A stretch of 64,000 nt of DNA from JAEUHZ01 sp964552795 (GTDB taxonomy: Bacteria; Planctomycetota; UBA1135; GCA-002686595). Shown one piece after another: positions 15,213 to 24,155 of the stretch. The stretch's first letter is position 1. Every line of letters begins with the position of its first letter. The position numbers and the translations under genes are program-made. A model generated the notes under the pieces. It worked only from the letters and a program-made list of their open reading frames with translations, did not search any database and had not been told where the DNA came from. The stretch spans positions 1 to 64,000 of the forward strand of contig CAZKIO010000015.1 in assembly GCA_964552795.1 (NCBI GenBank), given 5' to 3'.

Positions 15213-16498
15213 CCTCCGATCCGCGCGACCAGCCACGCCAGCGCTTGCGCGCGCGTGCGCAGCGCGCCGTCGAGTTGCAGGGTCTCGAGATCGCGCAGCA
15301 CTTCGCCGTAGAGCGGGCCGGGACGGATCCCCCGCTCCGCGAGATCGTCCGGCCCCAGCAGCGCCGCCACACGCAAGCCTTCGGCGCCCAGTTCCGCGCG
15401 TTCGGCGCGCAGCCGTTCCCACCGTGCCGCGTCCTCGTCGTGCGCGCGCGCCCAGGCGCGCAGGGCCGCGATCGCCGTGTCGAACCCCGGCCGGCGCATC
15501 CAGCGCACGCGGACCGAACGCGCGGGCTCGCGTTCGGACCGCAGGGCCGGCATCAGATCCCAGGCGTCCGCGACCGCCACCCGCAACGCGCGCGACGTGC
15601 GCAGTCCGTCGAGGATCGCGAGGCCCCGCGCAGTGGCCGGCTCCGGCGCCTGGCCGGGCTCCGGCCCCAGGAAGACGCACAGGCCCGATCCCGTGCCCGG
15701 CGCGGGTCCGAGTGCAGCCAGGGCGCGACACCGCCGCGCGATCCAGAACGCCGCGTCGGCGCCGGGCTCGCGCAGACCGGCGTACCCGGGCAGGGCGGGC
15801 TCGAGAAGGTCCGTCTCCCAGAGGATGGCCAGCGTGCGGCCGGCGCCGGAGCGCCGGAACACGCCCTCGAACTCGCGCAGCACGCGCTCGCGGCTGACCC
15901 CTGCGAGCGTCGGAGCCGCGGCGCGGGCCGCCGCCAGCGTCGCCGCGTCCGGCGCGAGGTCGAGCCCGCCGGCGAAGCGCGCCATGCGCAGCGGACGCAG
16001 GGCGTCCTCGCGGAAGCGTTCGTGCGCGTCCCCCACGCACGCCAGCCGGCGCGCGGCCAGGTCGTCGAGGCCGCCGCGCGGGTCGGCCACCTCGTCGTTC
16101 AGGGGATCGAGGTAGATGGCGTTGCAGGTGAAGTCGCGTCGCTCCGAGTCCTGCTCGACGCTCGTGCCGAACTCGACCGCGTCGGGGCGGCGGCCGTCGC
16201 TGTACACGGACTCGCTGCGGAACGTGGTGTGCTCCACGTCGCCGCCGTCGAGGTGGACGATCACCGTGCCGAAGGCGCGGCCGAGCGGGATCGTGCGTTC
16301 GAAGAGCTGCTGCACCGTCTCCGGCACGGCCGCCGAGCACAGGTCGATCTCGGCCGGCGACAGTCCCAGCGCCAGGTCGCGCGGCGCGCCGCCGACGATC
16401 CACGTCCGCGCTCCGGCCGCGCCGAGCCGGCGCGCGATCGCACGCGCGACCCGCGCCAGATCGGGCGAAAGGTCTTGCATCGAGGGTCGCCGCGACAT
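15179..16498 (-). CDS. cca: CCA-adding / poly(A) polymerase family tRNA nucleotidyltransferase
   Basis: A 439-residue class II nucleotidyltransferase that builds or repairs the tRNA 3' CCA end, or adds poly(A). The head domain shows WIVGGAPRDLALG, then AEIDLCSAA, ERRDFTCNAIYLDP, DPRGGLDDL, and the template-arm motif RFREDALRPLRMARF. In most members the metal-binding pair reads DxD; here it is E-I-D, so the first carboxylate is Glu. The C-terminal half is helical and poorly conserved. Starts at 16498 or 16480 (both ATG, same frame) are possible; neither has a ribosome site. Whether it adds CCA or A residues cannot be told from sequence alone. Confidence 0.9.
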   Translation of the reverse strand: MSRRPSMQDLSPDLARVARAIARRLGAAGARTWIVGGAPRDLALGLSPAEIDLCSAAVPETVQQLFERTIPLGRAFGTVIVHLDGGDVEHTTFRSESVYSDGRRPDAVEFGTSVEQDSERRDFTCNAIYLDPLNDEVADPRGGLDDLAARRLACVGDAHERFREDALRPLRMARFAGGLDLAPDAATLAAARAAAPTLAGVSRERVLREFEGVFRRSGAGRTLAILWETDLLEPALPGYAGLREPGADAAFWIARRCRALAALGPAPGTGSGLCVFLGPEPGQAPEPATARGLAILDGLRTSRALRVAVADAWDLMPALRSEREPARSVRVRWMRRPGFDTAIAALRAWARAHDEDAARWERLRAERAELGAEGLRVAALLGPDDLAERGIRPGPLYGEVLRDLETLQLDGALRTRAQALAWLVARIGGQDGGNTRRSP

Positions 16499-16555
16499 GG
16501 AGTGGAAGCTAGCACGAACGGGGCGCGTTCCCCGCGTGCCGAGGTCGAGGGGGAC

Positions 16556-17116
16556 ATGTCCGCACACGCCGAACCCAGCGCGCTCGTCGCGTCGAACGCG
16601 GCCCGGGCGCCGGCCGCAACCCAGGTCGCGGAGCACGCGCGCACCTTGTCCTGGACCGACCGCCTGACCCTGGCCGCGATCGGCCTGGTGGTCGTGATCG
16701 TCACGCTTCCGGTGCTGCGCGGCTTCGCGCTGCGCGCCAACGAGCTGGATGCCCTGCGCACCGTGCGCGCCCTGGCGGCGCAGCCCGCCGTGCCTGCCTC
16801 GGTGGCCGCTCCGGGCGACCTCGCCGCGCTGGCCGCCAACGATCGCGCGCTCCAGCGCCGCCTCGAGGACCTCGAGATCCTGCCCGACGGCCGACTGCGC
16901 CGGCACGGCTACCTGTTCGACGTCGTCCACGCGGGCGCGGGCGGATCGATGCTGCGCGCCTGGCCCTGGGAACACGGCCAGACCGGCCGCGGCGCCTTCG
17001 TGTGGACGGCGCAGACCGGTCTGCTCGGCCACGCCAACGGCGAAGGGCTTTTCAGCGGGCCCGATCAGGCGCCGGTGCAGGTTCCCGGGCCCGGTTGGGT
17101 CCGGATGAAGCGCTGA
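16556..17116 (+). CDS. small single-pass membrane protein of unknown function
   Basis: A 186-residue protein. The ATG at 16556 is preceded by the purine-rich GAGGTCGAGGGGG, one of the better ribosome sites here. After about 30 cytoplasmic residues comes one membrane segment (TLAAIGLVVVIVTLPVLRGFAL), then an Ala-rich helix and a compact region from about residue 100: LEDLEILPDGRLRRHGYLFDVVHAG, then RAWPWEHGQTGRGAFVWTAQTG and HANGEGLFSGPDQAPV. The layout, an N-terminal helix followed by a small globular head with a GYLFDV strand, resembles Planctomycetota proteins loosely related to pseudopilins. No prepilin cleavage motif is visible. Function unknown. It is head to head with cca and convergent with the FG-GAP lipoprotein. 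Confidence 0.7.
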   Translation: MSAHAEPSALVASNAARAPAATQVAEHARTLSWTDRLTLAAIGLVVVIVTLPVLRGFALRANELDALRTVRALAAQPAVPASVAAPGDLAALAANDRALQRRLEDLEILPDGRLRRHGYLFDVVHAGAGGSMLRAWPWEHGQTGRGAFVWTAQTGLLGHANGEGLFSGPDQAPVQVPGPGWVRMKR

Positions 17117-17129
17117 GGCGCGCGCGGAC

Positions 17130-20100
17130 TCAGCGGCCGGGGCGGCGCCGCGCCTCCTCGCGGTACCACGCCGCGAGTTCGGTGCGCCCCAGCAGCTCGA
17201 ACACCTGCGCCACCATGCCCAGCTCGCGCTCCGGCGGGCGGGCCCAGCGTCCCCCGCCCAGGAGCGCCTCCGTCCCGCGGCGGGTCGGATCCAGCGCGCC
17301 GACCGCGGCCGCATCCGCCAGGATCGACTCCCCCGCGCTCGGACCGCAGCGCACGAGCGCCAGTGCACCGCCGGAGTCGAGGAACAGGAAGGCGGGCAGC
17401 GGCAGCCGGTCGAACGGCCCGAGCACCTCGACGAGCAGCACCTCGACCACCTGCAGGAGCCGCTTGTCGGCGATCCCGCCCTCCGCGCGCGCCCCCGCGC
17501 GGGAGAGCAGTTCGACGGCGGCCGCGCCGCCGCCCGGCTCGGGCTCGATCCACGGGATGGCCCGCGCGCCGACGCGCGCGAGGTCGGGCCGCAGGTCCGC
17601 CAGCGTGCGCAGCAGCGGCGCGGTCCCCGGATCGGCGGCGCGTGCGAGGACGACGACCAGCGCCGAACCGGCATGGTCGCGAACGGTCCGCACGCCACCG
17701 TCGGGAGCGGTCCATTCGATCGCCGCCATGGGCAGCCGGTCGCACAGCGGGATGCGTCCGACCTCTGCCCCCCCGATGGCGGGGACGGCGCCCGTCGACG
17801 GCGCGGCGCGCGGCAGATCGATCTCCTGGACCCGGCCGGAGTCCTGCACGAGCCGGTAGCGCCCGCCCGGCATCGCGCCCGCGAACGACTCGGTCGCGCC
17901 GCCGGGCCAGCGCACGTGCAACGACTCGACGGAGGACGCCGCACCCAGGCCCAGCACGAGGCGCTTGGAGGAGCCGGTGAGGTAACCGTCGCCCAGGCGC
18001 ACGCTCGCGCGCAGGCGCCGACCTGCGGCGACGACGGACACGACCGCGCCGACGGCGTCGGGGTGTCCGTGCACGGCCTGCAGTTCGACGGTCAGCGTGC
18101 GCCCCGGCCGCGGATGGCTGCCCAGGAGCAGGCGCAGGCGCGGACCTGTGCGCGACACGACCCACAGGTCCTCCAAACCGTCGCCGTCCCAGTCGCAGCG
18201 CGCCGCGCCGCGCCCGTCGTCGACGAAGTCCAGGCCCAGCGCGCGCGAGGCGTCGACGAAGCGTCCGCCGACGTTGAGGTAGGCGTCGTGGCGCTCGCGG
18301 CCGTTCCAGCCGTAGCCGTCGAACAGCACGGCGTGGCGCAGGAACTCCCACGCGCGCAGGTACGCCTCCGTCGGCGGCGGCGCCGCGGGCGTGCTGTCGA
18401 TGAGCACGCGCCAGAAGAAGCTCTCGACGTCGTCCGCGCGCGCGTTGCTGAGGAAGCCGTTCGGCACCAGCAGGTCCTGCAGGCCGTCCGCATTCCAGTC
18501 CACGAGCGTCGAACCCCAGGCCCAGCCGCCGCGGCGCGCGCCGCTCGACTCCTGCCCGTCGCGGAAGCGCAGCCCGCCCTCGTTCCACAAGAGCGTGTTG
18601 CCCCGCGCGTGGCGCACGTAGGCCGCGCGCTCGCCGTCGCGCCCGCGCAGGAAGCGCGGATCGCGGGCGATGCGGCCGCCCGCCGGGCTCTCCATGTTCG
18701 TGACGTAGATGTCCAGGTCGCCGTCGAGGTCCAGGTCGCCGATCGCCGCGCCCATGCTGGCGGCCACGTCCTCCGCGCCGGCCTCCGCCGCGACGTCGGT
18801 GAAGCGGCCGCCGTCGTTGCGGTACAGGTTGTTGCGCCCGAAATCGTTGGTGACGTACAGGTCCGGATCCCCGTCGTCGTCGAGGTCCTCGAACACGGCC
18901 GCCAGGGAGAACCGGTCGTTGTTCTGGTCCAACCCGACTTCGGCCGCGCACTCGCGGAAGCGGCGCTGCCCCTCGTTCCTCCAGTACAGGTTGCGCGCGC
19001 CGTTGCGCGCGTCGTGGTACGGCGCCGGCGCGCCGCCCACGACGCCGCCTTCGACGTAGCGGCAGACGTAGAGGTCCAGATCGCCGTCGAGGTCGGGATC
19101 GCCGCAGGTGACGCCGTAGAGCTCGGCCGGATCGGGCGCGCGCAGCACGTTGCCGTCGGGAAAGGTACCGCGTCCGTCGTTCCACGCGAGCAGCAGCGCT
19201 TCGCCCGTCCCGACGGCCAGGTCCTGCGCGCCGTCACCGTCGAGGTCGGCGATGAGCGCCGGCCCGGATCCGTCGAGGAACGCGACGGAGCTCCCTGCGG
19301 CGACGTCCTGAACCGTTCCGTCCGGCAGGTGGCGCAGGAGACGGTTCGGCAGACCGGTAGGCTGGCAGACGTAGAGATCCTCCAGCCCGTCGCCGTCGAC
19401 GTCGCCGACCGCGACGCCGCGCATCCCCAGGAACGGGTCGAGCCCCAGCCGGTCGCGCCGCAGGTGTCGCGCGTCGTCGCCGATCGCGAGGTCCGCGCGC
19501 AGCCGCTCGTCGGCGCCCAGCACGGCGAGCGTGACCTCGCGCACGACGGGCGCGGCCGCGCGCACCTCGGTGTGCACGCGCGGTTCGATCTCCACCAGGC
19601 GCGCCTCGCCCGCGCGCACGCGCCACGTCGTGGTCCACTCGGCGGTCGTCTGCACGCTGGCCTGCCCGCGGGCCAGGAGCCGCACGCACGCCTCGGCGCG
19701 CACCAGATCGTCTTCCTGCGGGGTCCACGTCTCGAGCCGCACGTCGCAGCGTTCGGGCGTCGCGCCCCCGAGTCCGGCGCGCCACGCCGCGAAGGCTCCG
19801 GCCGCGCTCTCGACGGGGGCGAACCGCCGCGCCTCGGCGACGTGCAGCACGCCGTCGTCGAGCAGGGTCGCGAGCGTCGCGGGCCGCAATTCGCCGGCCG
19901 CGCGCAGTCCGGGTTCGGCGACCGCGGCCAGCGCGCGCGCGGGATCCGCTCCGCTCAGGACCTGGACGATCGCCGTCCCCAGCAGCGCCTCCAGCCGCGG
20001 GGCCAGCGCCTCGCCCGGCCATCCGTCGCGCCGCGCATCCAGGCGCGCGCGCAGCGGGTCGGCCCACGGCGGCAGCTTGCGCACGCGGCCCTGGAACCAG

Positions 20101-20252
20101 GTGACCGGCGCGCCGTCCATGCGATCCGAGACGCGCGGCGCGGCCGTCGGAAGATCGGGCGCCGCGTCCGTGCACGCCGCGGCGAGGACCAGCGCAAGCA
20201 GCAGGACCGCCGTTCGCTCGAAAGCTCCGGATCGGGCTTGGGAGGAGGACAC
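17130..20252 (-). CDS. large FG-GAP/VCBS and ASPIC-UnbV repeat lipoprotein with thioredoxin-like C-terminus
   Basis: A 1040-residue exported protein with GTG start at 20252. Signal with a lipobox-like LAAAC at about residues 23-27. Residues about 280-680 form a beta-propeller of calcium-binding FG-GAP/VCBS repeats with DxDxDG loops: GDVDGDGLEDLYV, ADLDGDGAQDLAV, PDLDGDLDLYVCRY, EDLDDDGDPDLYVTND, GDLDLDGDLDIYVTN, DWDGDGLEDLWVV. Residues about 700-790 match the ASPIC/UnbV domain (VRLGDGYLTGSSKRLVLGLG, VRWPGGATE), as in CRTAC1-like proteins. The last ~200 residues look thioredoxin/peroxiredoxin-like (ALVVVLARAADPGTAPLLRTL) but have no CxxC. It is probably surface-attached. Its biological target is unknown. 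Confidence 0.85.
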   Translation of the reverse strand: MSSSQARSGAFERTAVLLLALVLAAACTDAAPDLPTAAPRVSDRMDGAPVTWFQGRVRKLPPWADPLRARLDARRDGWPGEALAPRLEALLGTAIVQVLSGADPARALAAVAEPGLRAAGELRPATLATLLDDGVLHVAEARRFAPVESAAGAFAAWRAGLGGATPERCDVRLETWTPQEDDLVRAEACVRLLARGQASVQTTAEWTTTWRVRAGEARLVEIEPRVHTEVRAAAPVVREVTLAVLGADERLRADLAIGDDARHLRRDRLGLDPFLGMRGVAVGDVDGDGLEDLYVCQPTGLPNRLLRHLPDGTVQDVAAGSSVAFLDGSGPALIADLDGDGAQDLAVGTGEALLLAWNDGRGTFPDGNVLRAPDPAELYGVTCGDPDLDGDLDLYVCRYVEGGVVGGAPAPYHDARNGARNLYWRNEGQRRFRECAAEVGLDQNNDRFSLAAVFEDLDDDGDPDLYVTNDFGRNNLYRNDGGRFTDVAAEAGAEDVAASMGAAIGDLDLDGDLDIYVTNMESPAGGRIARDPRFLRGRDGERAAYVRHARGNTLLWNEGGLRFRDGQESSGARRGGWAWGSTLVDWNADGLQDLLVPNGFLSNARADDVESFFWRVLIDSTPAAPPPTEAYLRAWEFLRHAVLFDGYGWNGRERHDAYLNVGGRFVDASRALGLDFVDDGRGAARCDWDGDGLEDLWVVSRTGPRLRLLLGSHPRPGRTLTVELQAVHGHPDAVGAVVSVVAAGRRLRASVRLGDGYLTGSSKRLVLGLGAASSVESLHVRWPGGATESFAGAMPGGRYRLVQDSGRVQEIDLPRAAPSTGAVPAIGGAEVGRIPLCDRLPMAAIEWTAPDGGVRTVRDHAGSALVVVLARAADPGTAPLLRTLADLRPDLARVGARAIPWIEPEPGGGAAAVELLSRAGARAEGGIADKRLLQVVEVLLVEVLGPFDRLPLPAFLFLDSGGALALVRCGPSAGESILADAAAVGALDPTRRGTEALLGGGRWARPPERELGMVAQVFELLGRTELAAWYREEARRRPGR

Positions 20253-20330
20253 GGGCGTCGTTCCGCGACGCGACGAACGTAAGAGCCACGTTGCCGGCGC
20301 GCAAGGCCGGCCGGCCGGCGCGGGCCGCCC

Positions 20331-22031
20331 TCAGCTCTCCGGACCGTAGAACCGCCACAGGAGACAGTGGAATCCGCGCCGCGCGTCGCCGTCCTCGACC
20401 GTGAAGGCAATCCGCTTCAGGAGCGGCGCGGCCTGCGCGGCCGGAACGGTGCGCGCGTACAGATCCGCCGCGAACAGCCGCTCCCAGGGCGAGGCGCGCG
20501 GATGGTCGAGGACCTGCTCGAGGAACCCGCGCGTCTCGGGGTCCGCGCTCTGGCATCCGGCCGCGATGAGGTCCATGCGGCGCAGGAGATCGTCCTCCGC
20601 GGCCCACGCGGCGCGCAGGACGGCGCGCCCCGACGGACCCGAGTTGACCGCCTGGAGCATGTACCAGCGATGCCCCGAGAAGCCCTGGATGACCTCGCGC
20701 GTCGTCCGCGCGCGATCGAGCAGGAAGCGCGCGGCTTCAGGAAGCGGGATCTGCCCGATCGCGCGCTCGACCAGGCGCACCTCGGTGCGCGGGCCGCGTT
20801 CGAGCTCCTCGACGAGGATCTCCAGCGCCTCGCGCGCGAGATCCGGCCGCGCCTCGAGCGGAACGCGCAAGGCCGAGAGCGCCAGACCCAGGTCCGCCGA
20901 GCTGCCGCGCAGGAGGTCCAGCGCGCGGTCGAGCGCGCCCGCGTCGCCGCGCGCGCACAGGACGGTGAGCGCTGCGCGCCGCACGCCTTCGTCGCGGTCC
21001 GCCAGGGCCGCGCGGAGTTCGTCGCGCCGCGCGGGCGAGTCGGGCAGAGCGCCCAAGGCCTCGACCGCGAAGGTGCGCAGCGACGCATCGCCCGGCGCCG
21101 CGGCGAGTACGGCGACCTCCTCCGCCATTCCCGCGCCGAGCAGCGCCTGCACGGCGAGCTGGCGCAGCACGGGGTTGTCGCCGCGCAGAGCGGCGCGCAT
21201 CGCTGCGAGCGCGTCCGCGTCCCCCGCCGCCGCCGCGGCCGCGCCGAACCACATCGCGACCTCCGGCGGAGCGTTCTCGATCGCGCGCACGCGCGACGCG
21301 ACCGCCGCGTCGACGCCGACGGCGAGCCGCGGTGCGAGCAGCACCGCGATGCGCCGTCGCGCGGGATCCACGACCCACGCGGCGTACTCCTGCTCGAGGC
21401 GCGGGCGGTCGCACGCCAGCATCGCCAGGCCGAGCTGCGTGGCGAGCTCGAGGCCCGCGCGGGGAAGGTGCCGCGCGAGCGTGTCGTAGTCCTGCGCGCT
21501 CCCGGCGTTCGCCAGCACCTTTGCCGCGGCGCCGCGCACCGATTCGGAGGGATGCTCGAGCGCCTCGAGGCCCATCGCGCGGGCGTCCGGGGAGCCGACG
21601 GCGGCGACGATCTCCAGGACCGACAGCACGCGCGGCGCCTGCCCGGGCGCCGTGAACCAGCGCTGAAAACCGCGCCGCAACTGCGGCAGCGCCGCCGCGC
21701 CGGCCGCGAGCAGGTCCTGGCGCGCGCGCGAGGCGACGTCCGCCGGCGCCGTCACCAGCTTCTCCACGAGGACCGGGACCAGATCGCTGGTGTCGGCCGT
21801 GAAGGCGTCGGTGCGCGCGCACCCGCCCAGGAGGTGCGCGAGCCGGTCGTCCGCGCGGAAATCGGCCTGTCCGGCGACGACCGTACCCGTGCGCTGCACG
21901 ACCGGCGGCGCCGGTTCCTGCCGGCAAGCGCACGCGAGCGCGAGCGCGATCGCACCGGACGTCGCCGCCGACGCGCGGCGGCCGCGGCGGTCGGGACTCA
22001 CGCTGGACGGGAGCGCTCGGCGCGCGGGCAC
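20331..22031 (-). CDS. exported HEAT-like repeat protein
   Basis: A 566-residue protein with GTG start at 22031. The basic N-terminus (RRGRR) is followed by a hydrophobic stretch ending ALACACRQEP, plausibly a lipoprotein signal, although the -3 position is not an ideal lipobox residue. The body consists of helical repeats with HEAT-like periodicity: ASRARQDLLAAGAAALPQL, ESVRGAAAKVLANAG, NPVLRQLAVQALLGAGMAEE, ASLRTFAVEALGALPDSP, EGVRRAALTVLCARGDAG. The C-terminus GFHCLLWRFYGPES is distinctive. Unlike the two HEAT proteins at 1-5 kb it lacks the Gly/Pro linker and PLPWN tail, so it is a separate family. It sits between the FG-GAP lipoprotein and the TolC-like gene on the same strand. Confidence 0.75.
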   Translation of the reverse strand: MPARRALPSSVSPDRRGRRASAATSGAIALALACACRQEPAPPVVQRTGTVVAGQADFRADDRLAHLLGGCARTDAFTADTSDLVPVLVEKLVTAPADVASRARQDLLAAGAAALPQLRRGFQRWFTAPGQAPRVLSVLEIVAAVGSPDARAMGLEALEHPSESVRGAAAKVLANAGSAQDYDTLARHLPRAGLELATQLGLAMLACDRPRLEQEYAAWVVDPARRRIAVLLAPRLAVGVDAAVASRVRAIENAPPEVAMWFGAAAAAAGDADALAAMRAALRGDNPVLRQLAVQALLGAGMAEEVAVLAAAPGDASLRTFAVEALGALPDSPARRDELRAALADRDEGVRRAALTVLCARGDAGALDRALDLLRGSSADLGLALSALRVPLEARPDLAREALEILVEELERGPRTEVRLVERAIGQIPLPEAARFLLDRARTTREVIQGFSGHRWYMLQAVNSGPSGRAVLRAAWAAEDDLLRRMDLIAAGCQSADPETRGFLEQVLDHPRASPWERLFAADLYARTVPAAQAAPLLKRIAFTVEDGDARRGFHCLLWRFYGPES

Positions 22032-22073
22032 GGTCGGGGTTCCTCGGGAGGGCGCGGGTGGCGCTCCGGTCGG

Positions 22074-23597
22074 TCAACGGGCGGCAAGGTCGTTGCCCAG
22101 CACGCCCTGTGCCGACTGCAGGCGGATGCTCGACTTGGCGTACGAGACGCGCGCGCGGCGCTCGTTCGCCATCGCCGTGGAGAGATCGGTCTGGAACTGC
22201 AGCACCTGGAAGTTCGTGGACTGGTCGACCGCGTAGCGCGCCTGCTCGGCCTTCAACTGGCGGTCGGCCAGCTCCAGGCTCTTGCGCGCCGCGCGCACGG
22301 CTTCGGCCGCATACAGGACGTCGCGCACGGCCGCGCGCACCTCGGCCACGATGCCGGTCTCGAGCTGGTCGTAGGCGAGGCGCACCAGGCGGATCTCGGC
22401 CCACGCGGCCTTCTCGGCCCAGCTCGCCGTGGTGTTGCCCAGCGGATAGCCGAACACCAGCGAGGCGCGGTAGGTCGGGTAGTCGAAGCTCAGCGCGGTG
22501 TCGAGCGCCTTCCCCGAGTCACCCGAGAAGCCCTGGCTCGACGCCAGGAGCTCCAGGTCGAGCTGCATGAGGCGATCGCTCTTCGAGCGCCGGTGGCGCG
22601 TCTCCGCCGCCTCGATGCGGCGTCGCTGCTCGCGCAGCTCGGGGCGCTGCTCGAGGGCGGCGCGCATCGCCACCGGCCATGCCGGGACGCGATCGACGGC
22701 GACCTCGTCGGGCAGCGCGGTCGACGGGACCAGGGCCGTGTCCCACAGCGCTTCGTCCGTGCCCGGGAACAGGAGCTGGCGCAGGGCGTCCATCGCGGTG
22801 CGCAACTCGAACTCGCGCAGGAGCCGCTGCTCTTCGCGGTTGGCGACGTCCGCCTGGGCCTGCAGCACCTCGACCTCGGTCCCCAGGCCCGCGTCCAGGC
22901 GCCGCCGGTTCTGGTCGACCTGCGCGTTCGACAGCGAGAGGCTCTTCTCGGCGACGTCGAGTTGCTCGCGCGCGGACACGAGGTCCCAGTAGGCGTTGGC
23001 CACGTCGAGGAGCAGCTTCTGCCGCGCCGTGCGCACGGCCTCCGCGGCGCGCTCCGCCTCGATCTCGGCCAGGCGCTGCTCGGAAGTCGCGGCGGAACTC
23101 CACGCGCCGCGCAGCAGGGGCTGCACGTAGCTGAGCGTCACGACGTCCGTCGTCGAGAGCGGCTCGACCTGGAAGCTGGAGTCGGTCTCGGTGTTGGTGC
23201 GCGCGTACGTCGCGCCGAACAGGCCGCCCGTCGAGACCGGGCGGTTCAGGCTCAGGCTGAGGTCCTGGCTGTTCTCGCTGGAGCCGCCGAACACGTCGCG
23301 CGGCTGGAACTCCGAGTCGCGCACGCCGGCGCGCGCGCCGACGGTCCAGTCGAAGGCGCCCCACGACCCGCGCCCGCGGTAGATCGCGACCTGCGCCTCG
23401 GCCTGGCTGAGCTTCAGCGCGAGGCTGCTCTTCAAGGCCAGCTCGAAAGCCGCCTCCAGCGTCAGCTCCAGGCCGCGGCCCGGCCCCAGCAGGCGCTGCT
23501 CCTCCTGCACGGGCGTGGACTCCTGCGCGGCGACCGGCTGCGACAGGCCGGAGCACGGGACGGCCAACGCGAGACACAGCTGGGCGGCGCGGATCAT
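22074..23597 (-). CDS. TolC-family outer-membrane efflux/secretion protein
   Basis: A 507-residue protein. The ATG at 23597 gives a signal peptide (MIRAAQLCLALAVPCSG); an upstream GTG at 23636 would add 13 residues without improving it. The body has the two-fold OEP pattern: LTLEAAFELALKSSLALKLSQAEAQ, beta-rich SLSLNRPVSTGG, long helices RQKLLLDVANAYWDLVSAREQLDVAEKSL and DAGLGTEVEVLQAQADVANREEQRLL, and the repeat partner ending NFQVLQFQTDLSTAMANERRARVSYAKS. TolC homologues form trimeric outer-membrane channels. No adaptor or inner-membrane transporter gene lies in the window, so its partner must be elsewhere. It lies 54 nt after tsaE, perhaps in the same unit. Confidence 0.88.
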   Translation of the reverse strand: MIRAAQLCLALAVPCSGLSQPVAAQESTPVQEEQRLLGPGRGLELTLEAAFELALKSSLALKLSQAEAQVAIYRGRGSWGAFDWTVGARAGVRDSEFQPRDVFGGSSENSQDLSLSLNRPVSTGGLFGATYARTNTETDSSFQVEPLSTTDVVTLSYVQPLLRGAWSSAATSEQRLAEIEAERAAEAVRTARQKLLLDVANAYWDLVSAREQLDVAEKSLSLSNAQVDQNRRRLDAGLGTEVEVLQAQADVANREEQRLLREFELRTAMDALRQLLFPGTDEALWDTALVPSTALPDEVAVDRVPAWPVAMRAALEQRPELREQRRRIEAAETRHRRSKSDRLMQLDLELLASSQGFSGDSGKALDTALSFDYPTYRASLVFGYPLGNTTASWAEKAAWAEIRLVRLAYDQLETGIVAEVRAAVRDVLYAAEAVRAARKSLELADRQLKAEQARYAVDQSTNFQVLQFQTDLSTAMANERRARVSYAKSSIRLQSAQGVLGNDLAAR

Positions 23598-23651
23598 GAG
23601 CGCGAAAGGATAGGAAACGGCCTCGCGCTCGGCCACGCGCCGGCGCCGAAC

Positions 23652-24155
23652 CTAGGGGATCTCTTCGAGCCCGGCGGGGACGGGCAGGGCGGCGACGATG
23701 CGGGCCAGCTCCCGCTGGATTTCCAGCTCGCCCGCGGCCGAGACGCGGATCGTGCGCGTCTCCGGGTCGACGTGTTCGATCCGCACGCCGATGCGCGCCG
23801 CCGGCAGGTGCTCGTCGACGCGCGCGGCCCACTCGACCGCGGCGACCCCGCCCTGGCACAGCCAGTCGGAACCGCCGTCGGAGAGGAAGCCGCGCTCGCG
23901 ACCCTCCATCCAGGCGTCGAAGTGGTAGAGCGCGAGGCGTCCTTCGTGCTGCGCCATGAGCGCGTAGGTCGGGCTCGCGATCGTCGCCTCGACGCCCAGG
24001 CCGCGCGCCAGACCGCGCACGAAACAGGTCTTGCCCGCACCCAGGTCGCCGTCGAGCGCGACGACGGTGCCGGCCGGAACGCGCTCGCCCAGGGCCTGCG
24101 CCAATCGTTCCGTCGCCTCGGGCGATCGCGAGATCCAGCGCCGCTCAACCGCCAT
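23652..24155 (-). CDS. tsaE: tRNA t6A37 biosynthesis ATPase TsaE
   Basis: A 167-residue cytoplasmic P-loop protein needed with TsaB, TsaC and TsaD to make threonylcarbamoyl-adenosine at position 37 of ANN-decoding tRNAs. Walker A is GDLGAGKT (residues about 36-43), followed by CFVRGLARGLGV and the typical SPTYALMAQHEGRLALYHFDAW. VAAVEWAARV matches the conserved EW block. Length is ordinary. The ATG at 24155 lies inside the end of thiL (11-nt overlap), so translation is coupled. The other t6A genes are not in the window. Confidence 0.96.
   Translation of the reverse strand: MAVERRWISRSPEATERLAQALGERVPAGTVVALDGDLGAGKTCFVRGLARGLGVEATIASPTYALMAQHEGRLALYHFDAWMEGRERGFLSDGGSDWLCQGGVAAVEWAARVDEHLPAARIGVRIEHVDPETRTIRVSAAGELEIQRELARIVAALPVPAGLEEIP

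Noticed and set aside
20283..20330. GC palindrome GGCCGGCCGGCC and repeated GCCGGCGCG as a terminator
   Set aside because: No T-tract, and the longer similarity is a direct repeat rather than an inverted one; expected by chance at this base composition.
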